The translations under genes were made by a program, and so were the position numbers. This document shows positions 6,201 to 12,225 of a stretch of 15,424 nt of DNA, one piece after another; within the stretch, counting starts at the first letter, position 1, and each line of letters opens with the position of its first letter. The notes under the pieces are model-generated. The model had not been told where the DNA came from. It was given only the letters and a program-made list of their open reading frames with translations, and ran no database searches. This stretch comes from Enteropsectra breve (taxonomy: Eukaryota; Microsporidia), in assembly GCA_024243835.1 (NCBI GenBank), contig JALPMN010000532.1:1-15424 (forward strand). The letters are read 5' to 3'.

Positions 6201-8117
6201 TTAATTTAAGCCAAGATGTTGTTGGATGGGGATTAGTTGATTAGCAGCACACTGAGGATACTCTTTAGCATAGCCGATAAAAAGATGGTATAAAAGCAGC
6301 TTCTCACTAATAAACAGGCGATTAATTTCAAATCTTTCAAGAATTTCGAATGGATAGATGATGTTTACCGCATCATCAAAAACTGACATACGGCCATTTA
6401 CATTTCTAAATCGCGTTTTTCTCAATGGCAACGACAAGACTGACTTCTCCATGTGGTAAACGGTGTCAATTTTTACACGCTCTCCGGCTCTCACTACAAT
6501 CATTCCATTTGAGTTTTCATTCTCAAAGAATTTCTTTATTTCCTCCCAATCTTCGTTCTCATCACTGCAATAAGCTATTTTTCCTCCATACAGTCTGTCA
6601 AGCAGTGTAGCAGTGTTTATCATCCAGGTTTCGTAATAATAGGAAAGAAGATACAGCGCGCTATAATGCCCCACGAAGTGTCTTATGCTCTTCTTAAGCG
6701 CGCATTCCTCACGAAAGATCCTGTTGTTAACGACGTAATCGACAATTCCATAGAAACTCATCACCCCAAATTTCTCCAGCGGGGTTTTCTGCAATAACGG
6801 AACTAGTTCTTCTGGAAACTTGTTGAATCCCTGAATAACAAGTCCTGTAAGCCCTGTGATTGTTCTGAGTGCTGTTTTAACGGTCCACACAAGATGCACA
6901 TCTCCATCATCCACCGATGCAAATGCCTCACATATTCCTCCCGTCAGTGGTCTCTTCTCGATATTAGACATCAGGCTGTTGATATAAACCTCCGTTACTC
7001 CCAGTGGAATGGCCATGAAATCAAGATAGCCGTGGAATGACTGGTAGAAGCCGCCCGGGATTTCAAAGCGCTCGCCCCACCTGCATTCTTTTTCAGCACT
7101 GCTATCGAAAAATGGTGTCAGTATTTCTAGTCTTTTGCTTATCCCTGGGCTGTTCAGTGAGTTAAGCACATCAACAAGATCAAGTCTTGTATAATCGCTA
7201 CTGCTGTCATTTTCATGCTGCAAACGAATAATCTTGCAGTTTTCTATCAGTTGCATTTTGTATACGAAATAATGTGATCCTGAGCACAAATAAAGTCGGC
7301 TGACAAAGTCTTCATCCATTTCTAATTTTAGCAGCCTCAGATACGCAGGAAGCTGCGGCAAGTTTCTAAACTGTATAAATACACTGTTTTTCTGTACGCG
7401 TTTATGTTTAGTTTCGCTGTCTACAGTTTTGTAGTCCTTGTAAATAGCCTGTTCATAGTAAATGCCAAATATTCCGTACTTTTTTAAGAGATACACAAAG
7501 TTGATGCAGAAAAGATTTGACTGTTTTATTCTCAGATGCAGTGGCTTTCCATCGTTATCCATAAAAATATCGGTTTCTTTCTCGCCTGATATGTCCAAAA
7601 TCTCATAAGCCCGCAATATTTTTTCTGCCTTTTCTCCGTCGAATGAAATGTCCAAGCTTTCGCACCATCCAGACATCAGTCGAAAGACTGCGTGGAGAAT
7701 CTCGGGTTGCATATCCTGTGTGGAAATATCTAATTGAAGAGATTTGTTATGAAATTTATTAAGAGATTTACGATAATTTTCAAAAAGACCATATGTCCCT
7801 TGCTCTTTGAGTCTGTTTATCACAGCCTCATTGAATTGCTCGTAGGTGTCTTTGGACTCAATACTTTTCACAGCATCTTCATATGCTTCGTTCATCTGCA
7901 CCAAGTGCTCTTGGGCGGATGTATCCTGTGCAGTTGGAAGACAGCCTATAGATCTAAATGATTGTGATCTACAAAGATCCCTGAAATCCACTTCTGGACT
8001 GGTGTCATCTGGGCCTATCTTTATTGAAAATTCCTTTTCAAATGGCCGCTTGTGCCCTCTCGCATCCAGTCTGCAAAATGCCTTACAGATCAATGCCAAG
8101 GTCGCTCCCCCCTTCAT
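6201..8117 (-). CDS. secreted protein with leucine-rich-repeat-like stretches
   Basis: The product has 638 residues. The N-terminus (MKGGATLALICKAFCRLDA) is a short signal peptide followed by a basic patch (RGHKR, 20-24). LRR-like strand and helix alternation is seen around 126-180 (LQLDIS, CESLDISF, YEILDIS), 250-300 (LRLLKLEM, CKIIRL) and 418-460 (GLTGLVIQGF with PLEKFGVMSF), but no regular LXXLXLXXN series, so the LRR call is tentative. LRRs usually serve protein binding, and many microsporidia encode secreted LRR proteins. There is no zinc-finger or catalytic motif. The start is the only ATG after an in-frame upstream TGA and has AAAATTTT 8 bases upstream. Its 3' end faces the plus-strand remnants at 5555-5991. 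If the LRR reading is wrong, it is a secreted hypothetical protein. Confidence 0.8.
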   Translation of the reverse strand: MKGGATLALICKAFCRLDARGHKRPFEKEFSIKIGPDDTSPEVDFRDLCRSQSFRSIGCLPTAQDTSAQEHLVQMNEAYEDAVKSIESKDTYEQFNEAVINRLKEQGTYGLFENYRKSLNKFHNKSLQLDISTQDMQPEILHAVFRLMSGWCESLDISFDGEKAEKILRAYEILDISGEKETDIFMDNDGKPLHLRIKQSNLFCINFVYLLKKYGIFGIYYEQAIYKDYKTVDSETKHKRVQKNSVFIQFRNLPQLPAYLRLLKLEMDEDFVSRLYLCSGSHYFVYKMQLIENCKIIRLQHENDSSSDYTRLDLVDVLNSLNSPGISKRLEILTPFFDSSAEKECRWGERFEIPGGFYQSFHGYLDFMAIPLGVTEVYINSLMSNIEKRPLTGGICEAFASVDDGDVHLVWTVKTALRTITGLTGLVIQGFNKFPEELVPLLQKTPLEKFGVMSFYGIVDYVVNNRIFREECALKKSIRHFVGHYSALYLLSYYYETWMINTATLLDRLYGGKIAYCSDENEDWEEIKKFFENENSNGMIVVRAGERVKIDTVYHMEKSVLSLPLRKTRFRNVNGRMSVFDDAVNIIYPFEILERFEINRLFISEKLLLYHLFIGYAKEYPQCAANQLIPIQQHLGLN

Positions 8118-8125
8118 AAGGTAAC

Positions 8126-8133
8126 AAAATTTT
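8126..8133 (-). promoter_or_regulatory. AAATTT-type start signal of the LRR-like gene
   Basis: AAAATTTT lies 8 bases before the ATG at 8117 on the minus strand, within a longer A-run/T-run. It matches the placement seen at the other two minus-strand genes. Confidence 0.35.
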
Positions 8134-8281
8134 TTTAATTTCTGCAGTGATCAAATCACTTATGAATTTTTAAAATCGTATTCTTATATTGATATTAATG
8201 TTATTAAAGTACATTTGTATAGTATCACATGTTCGGTTAATTTTAATATAAACCTGATTATTCGCATTTTACAATATATAT
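8134..8281. other. AT-rich divergent spacer
   Basis: Upstream flank shared by the divergent LRR-like gene and the 8575 zinc-finger gene. No open frame, RNA gene or strong motif was seen before the tandem array begins. Confidence 0.5.
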
Positions 8282-8507
8282 TTATAGCCACTTTATCATC
8301 ATTTTTTATAACCATTTTATAATCATTTTTTATTATCATTTATATAAGCCTTTTATATAAGCCTTTTTTATAACCATTTTATAATCATTTTTTATAATCA
8401 TTTTTTATTCATTTTTTATAAGCATTTTTTATAAGCATTTTTTATAACCATTTTATATAAGCATTTTAAATAAGCATTTTATAAGCATTTTATAAGCATT
8501 TTATAAC
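8282..8507. repeat. tandem array of TTTTATAA(G/C/T)CATTTT units
   Basis: Roughly 17 imperfect units of about 11-15 bases follow one another, each built on ATAAGCATTTT, ATAACCATTTT, ATAATCATTTT or ATAAGCCTTTT. The array ends 67 bases before the proposed ATG at 8575, so it fills most of the promoter flank of that gene. It could act as a nucleosome-poor promoter region or be neutral slippage. Confidence 0.85.
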
Positions 8508-8543
8508 TTTTCCTCATTGCATGAAAACATATTTTACATTTAA

Positions 8544-8549
8544 AAATTT
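8544..8549 (+). promoter_or_regulatory. AAATTT signal supporting the start at 8575
   Basis: AAATTT lies 25 bases upstream of ATG 8575 and would fall inside the coding region if ATG 8521 were used. The interval 8521-8574 is as AT-rich as the spacer. Both facts favour 8575 as the start. Confidence 0.35.
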
Positions 8550-8574
8550 GAAAATTAAAAATTATACCCAAGTA

Positions 8575-11175
8575 ATGCTAGCAGGAATACTACTGATCAT
8601 AAGACTGTGTTCCGCAATTAGATTGATGAGACAAGCAGAACTAGATATTGCCCAGCTAAATGCAAGTGAAAATAACATCTGCCGGCTGTGTAACGATACT
8701 CTTTTGTATGATGAACAGAAAGGCATGCTTTCTAGAAATGATGGCAATCCTAATATTAGCATGTCTCATAATCAGTTTTATCTCTACTTCAAGTGCCCCA
8801 GCGAAAAATGCACCGCTTTTTATCATGCGGCCTGCTTTATCAGGCATTTTGGAAAGATTCTGCACAGTGGATTCTCCGATGACTCGAGCGAGTACCAAGA
8901 GGCTGACTTTAAGTGTAGCCTGTGCCAAATTAGCACAAGGCTGAAGCCCATGGAGACTCTCGCCGGCTTTCGTCAGAATTTTTTTATAAATAGCTCTCAT
9001 ATAAATAGCTTTTTTATACACTGGCTCTTTGACAACTCTGCCCGTATCAAAATTGAATTTATTGAATCACTCAATCTGCTGAGGCTTCCTGTAGAAGCAT
9101 GCAAAAAACTGTTAGAAACAAAGATAAAGGTAGTGAATGCTGAATATTTCACTCTTTGCATTCAACTCTATGTTTCCTCCATAGACAGCACCACTGGGCT
9201 GGCCACATGCCTGCAGGATTTAATGAGCTTTGGCAAATACGGCAAATTATACAGCTGGGTGCTGAGAATGGACTTTTTAACGGAAATCAGAAACAAGTTA
9301 GTGCACACTTATTGTCCAGAGCAACTCTCTACGGTACTCAGCAGCATTTTTCCAGACAACATAGAAAATCTTAAGGCACTGTATGAAATACTTTATGAGG
9401 TTTATTTTGCAATGGGCCCATCCAAGAGGGAGTTTCTTGATCACTTTACCACAACCGTCTTTAAAAAGGAATGCATCGCCCTTAAGCATATCGATTTCAG
9501 CCGGGTGTATCGCTGCAAACTGCCTTCTGGTGCCGAAGTTACACGTGAATTTTGCAGGGGCTTCTCCGAGAGATGTGCGAGTGGGCAGTTTCTCAGTTTG
9601 GCATCATCCCTGCCTTACTCTGTCGCAGCAGTTGTTCGCTATCTTATTCGTATTGACAACACAAGCGATCTGTTTCTTAGCTACTGGCTCAAGCGATGTG
9701 CCAAGCTTAAAATGGACGGGTATTACGAAAAGAACTACCAGCGGAAGATGGAGTTTCCATATCAACTGTATTCTTCGTCCATTGTTCATGACAATAATGG
9801 CATTAAAAATGATGATATAAATAATGATAATAATCATATAAATAATGATAATATCAATAATATAAATAATGGTAATATCAATGGCAATAATGATAATAGC
9901 CATAACAGCCTTACTTTTCTGCTGTCACAAGCTGTTGTATCGACTCATTTCTGGCTGATACGAGGAAAGGTCTTAGAAATGAATTTTAAAGGCTATTTCA
10001 ATCTGTGCTATTCGCTCAGTCAAACATACCGCAACTGCCCGCTCGTGGATCTCTTGATAGCTACGTTTCACATGCCCAATAAAATGCATCTACTCAGAAT
10101 ATTTATAGGTATGGCAGACAAGGCTAAAAACTGGGAGCTTCTGGAGTACATCTTTGTAAACTACAAATACGATCCATCGATATTTTTCTCCGGTAACTTA
10201 AGCGAAGAATGCAAGGCGCATTTAGTCGGTATCTTTAATAAAAGAAAATGGGAGTGTCATCTCCTGACAAACAACTACTGCCACTTCTATCTGGAGAAAA
10301 TAACTCTGTTGCCAGGCTATGAGCAGAATTATGTGGGCTACTTAAAAGAGCTGCCCGGATGGTTCCCACAGATTCCTAAGACAAAAATCACAGCAATGTT
10401 TAATAGGGCCTTTTCTGGGAGAAAAATATGGAATACCGGATATTTGGTGCTGGGGCTTGAGAAGAATGACATTCCATGCGATCTGTCTCGGGAGGATATT
10501 GAAAGATGGTGCGCCGCAACAAAAATAGAGTGCTTCTTGTTTAAGCTCCATAAATTCCTCAGGATGTGCTCTTCAAATAACTTCTTTGCCACTTACTTTG
10601 AGTATATTCTGGGTTATCTGGACAAGAAGCTGCCGAATAATCAGCAGTTGGAGGCAAAGCTGCGTTTGTTTTACTTCCTGGTGAAAATAGCGCTTGTTCA
10701 TGCAGATGGTGGCGTGCTGAATGAAATGTTTTCTGCGCTCCTGAATGCATCCAGTCCATGCTACTTCACCGGCATACTGCTGTTCTGCCTTGAAAATAAG
10801 CCTGGGCTAAAATACAGGCTTCTGGATTGGTTTGCATTTAGAGCCGCCAGCAGAAAGAGAAAGCAGGGCCTTGCCAATCATACAATGGTTGCTCGTGCAC
10901 TGCAGGAATACAGAAAAGGCCTGGAGGTGGTCCAGTTCAACTGCAGCTCAAAAATGCTGGCATACACTTTTACACGCTCGAACTTTATTGCGATATACAA
11001 CGAACATACTTCTGCCAAGATAAAATCAGCATTTAAAAGCTTAATTTCGCAGGGCACGGATATCCTATGGGAAATAAAAAATAAGAATTTCACGTTGTAT
11101 AAAAGTATCTTAGATGAAACGGTCGTACTGCCACCAGAAATATTTTATAAGCTGCGAAAGGAAGATCTTAAATAA
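8575..11175 (+). CDS. secreted zinc-finger (RING-variant/PHD-like) family protein, member B
   Basis: The product has 866 residues. I chose ATG 8575 over ATG 8521 for three reasons: the extra 18 codons are spacer-like AT sequence, the signal peptide then starts at residue 1 (MLAGILLIIRLCSA) as in the paralogues, and a near copy of this ATG and signal-peptide DNA occurs at 5917. A C4HC3 zinc domain follows: C36/C39, C74/C79, H84/C87, C114/C117, with FYH before the fifth ligand as in Nse1-type RING variants and PHD fingers. The last pair is CSLC, without the Pro common in E2-binding RINGs. The rest is helical and aligns with the 12226 protein: residues about 155-173 and 222-255, and a block at about 663-760 also shared with the 986-residue protein. 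An Asn/Asp repeat tract (406-445) interrupts it. A basic SRKRK occurs near residue 760. AATAAA overlaps the stop. Likely host-directed; activity unproven. Confidence 0.85.
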   Translation: MLAGILLIIRLCSAIRLMRQAELDIAQLNASENNICRLCNDTLLYDEQKGMLSRNDGNPNISMSHNQFYLYFKCPSEKCTAFYHAACFIRHFGKILHSGFSDDSSEYQEADFKCSLCQISTRLKPMETLAGFRQNFFINSSHINSFFIHWLFDNSARIKIEFIESLNLLRLPVEACKKLLETKIKVVNAEYFTLCIQLYVSSIDSTTGLATCLQDLMSFGKYGKLYSWVLRMDFLTEIRNKLVHTYCPEQLSTVLSSIFPDNIENLKALYEILYEVYFAMGPSKREFLDHFTTTVFKKECIALKHIDFSRVYRCKLPSGAEVTREFCRGFSERCASGQFLSLASSLPYSVAAVVRYLIRIDNTSDLFLSYWLKRCAKLKMDGYYEKNYQRKMEFPYQLYSSSIVHDNNGIKNDDINNDNNHINNDNINNINNGNINGNNDNSHNSLTFLLSQAVVSTHFWLIRGKVLEMNFKGYFNLCYSLSQTYRNCPLVDLLIATFHMPNKMHLLRIFIGMADKAKNWELLEYIFVNYKYDPSIFFSGNLSEECKAHLVGIFNKRKWECHLLTNNYCHFYLEKITLLPGYEQNYVGYLKELPGWFPQIPKTKITAMFNRAFSGRKIWNTGYLVLGLEKNDIPCDLSREDIERWCAATKIECFLFKLHKFLRMCSSNNFFATYFEYILGYLDKKLPNNQQLEAKLRLFYFLVKIALVHADGGVLNEMFSALLNASSPCYFTGILLFCLENKPGLKYRLLDWFAFRAASRKRKQGLANHTMVARALQEYRKGLEVVQFNCSSKMLAYTFTRSNFIAIYNEHTSAKIKSAFKSLISQGTDILWEIKNKNFTLYKSILDETVVLPPEIFYKLRKEDLK
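9790..9909 (+). repeat. Asn/Asp/Ile codon-repeat tract inside member B
   Basis: This is an imperfect run of AAT, GAT and ATA codons (residues 406-445) giving N, D, I, H and G in low-complexity order. Asn is almost always AAT here, as expected from replication slippage. It lies in the same part of the helical region as the Asn/Ser tract of the 12226 protein. Confidence 0.85.
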
Positions 11176-11176
11176 A
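11171..11176 (+). terminator. AATAAA overlapping the stop codon
   Basis: AATAAA spans 11171-11176 and contains the TAA stop (11173-11175) of the upstream gene. Poly(A) signals at or inside the stop codon are typical of compact microsporidian genes. Function is inferred from position. Confidence 0.4.
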
Positions 11177-11227
11177 GATGTTCATGTTATACTGTTCATA
11201 TTATTCATTTGTGTTTTTGTATTTTTG

Positions 11228-11438
11228 TATGCCATGCCTTTCATATGTATGAGACATGCCTTTTATTTTTATGCCATGCCTTTCATATGTATGAGGCATG
11301 CCTTTTATTTGTATGAGACATGCCTTTTATTTGCATTCCATACCTTTCATATGTATGCCATACTTTTCATATGTATGAGACATGCCTTTTATTTGTATGA
11401 GACATGCCTTTCTTATGTATGAGGCATGCCTTTATTTG
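11228..11438. repeat. two-type tandem array (20-bp A and 22-bp B units)
   Basis: Ten units run in the order A B A B B A A B B B. Type A is TATGCCATGCCTTTCATATG (20 bases) with small changes. Type B is TATGAGACATGCC plus TTTTATTTG (22 bases; the last unit is one base short). It begins 52 bases after the stop of the 8575 gene. The small palindromes GGCATGCC and CATATG recur. A 102-codon open frame across it (11114-11422) is a by-product of the repeat. Confidence 0.9.
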
Positions 11439-12225
11439 TACATCATTTGAAAGTACAGGGTAAATTAAATATTTTGAACATAATCAGATGGTTAATTCAG
11501 AAGGATACTTGGGCTGCTTCCTCGGTGTGTAAAAATGATTTATGGTGAACTCTTAAAATACAAATGATTAATCACCAGGTTTGTATAATGAAATCTTAAA
11601 TAAAGCAAGGGATGCATAAACTAAGTTAGTTCAGACGACTTCCAGTAAACCCCCTCAATATTTTAAACGTCTCTGTTGTATATACATAAATATACATAAA
11701 ATTTATCTTGATCTGATACTATGTAAGATCAAAGATTTAACGAAACTTCTTGTTTTATCATAGATATAAAAAAGAAGAATAATTTAATTAAATCTCTTTA
11801 TGACACGCCGTGTTAAACAACTGTCTCTTTAATCTTTCCCCTCACTGCTGAATTATAATATTTTTAAATAAGCTATTCATAAGGAAGAAGCTCTTTAAAA
11901 TTCAGGCAGAAACATGAGTTTTGTTGATTACACCAGATTTGACAATTCAATATTATTGGAGCATATTAATGATTTATCAACCACTGGCAGCTGCAAATGC
12001 AGTAGAAATAGAAATAGAAGGTACTAACTTAGTAAGAACTGCATTTCTATTTTCAAGCGAATGGAGATAAGAAACTTTGTAGTATAGTGGACATAAATTT
12101 TGCACTATAGTGTTAATATAGTGTCAATATTTGTCTGCATATAATGTATTTATACTGAGCCTCAATAAGTATTGTCTTCGGCGTAAAATTTTCATAAAAC
12201 TCATAAATTTAATTTACCTATCTTT
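11439..12225. other. long spacer with a short ORF at 11914-12027
   Basis: This 787-base spacer is mostly AT-rich. The best open frame is ATG 11914 to TAA 12025 (37 codons, starting MSFVDYTRFDN), which continues in the same frame past its stop to a TAG at 12085, so it may be another decayed piece. TACTAAC followed by TTAG at 12022-12032 looks like a branch point and 3' splice site, but no short-range 5' splice site was found. The word TATAGTG occurs three times between 12080 and 12125. No RNA gene was seen. Confidence 0.3.
12185..12215 (+). promoter_or_regulatory. AAATTT-type signals before the 12226 gene
   Basis: AAAATTTT lies at 12185-12192 and AAATTTAATTT at 12205-12215. The second is 10 bases before ATG 12226 and 22 bases before the alternative ATG 12238. 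The placement matches the other genes in the window. Confidence 0.4.

Noticed and set aside
6125..6244. 39-codon ORF with a signal-peptide-like core
   Set aside because: It overlaps the opposite-strand LRR-like gene end and its hydrophobic core arises from T-rich spacer; too short to call a gene.
8521..8574. Upstream ATG extending member B by 18 codons
   Set aside because: The segment has spacer-like composition, would push the signal peptide inward, and contains the AAATTT signal; the 5917 copy begins at the 8575 ATG.
8680..8980. RING-CH (MARCH-type) assignment for the zinc domain
   Set aside because: RING-CH has C-x-C in the second pair and about seven residues before His; here it is C-x4-C and four residues, as in PHD or Nse1-type domains.
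11114..11422. 102-codon plus-strand open frame
   Set aside because: It is produced by the 20/22-bp tandem array and overlaps the end of the 8575 gene; its residues are only translated repeat.
12061..12087. MEIRNFVV start resembling the MEIKRN start of member C
   Set aside because: Only about ten bases agree around the ATG, too few in AT-rich DNA to claim a duplicated start.
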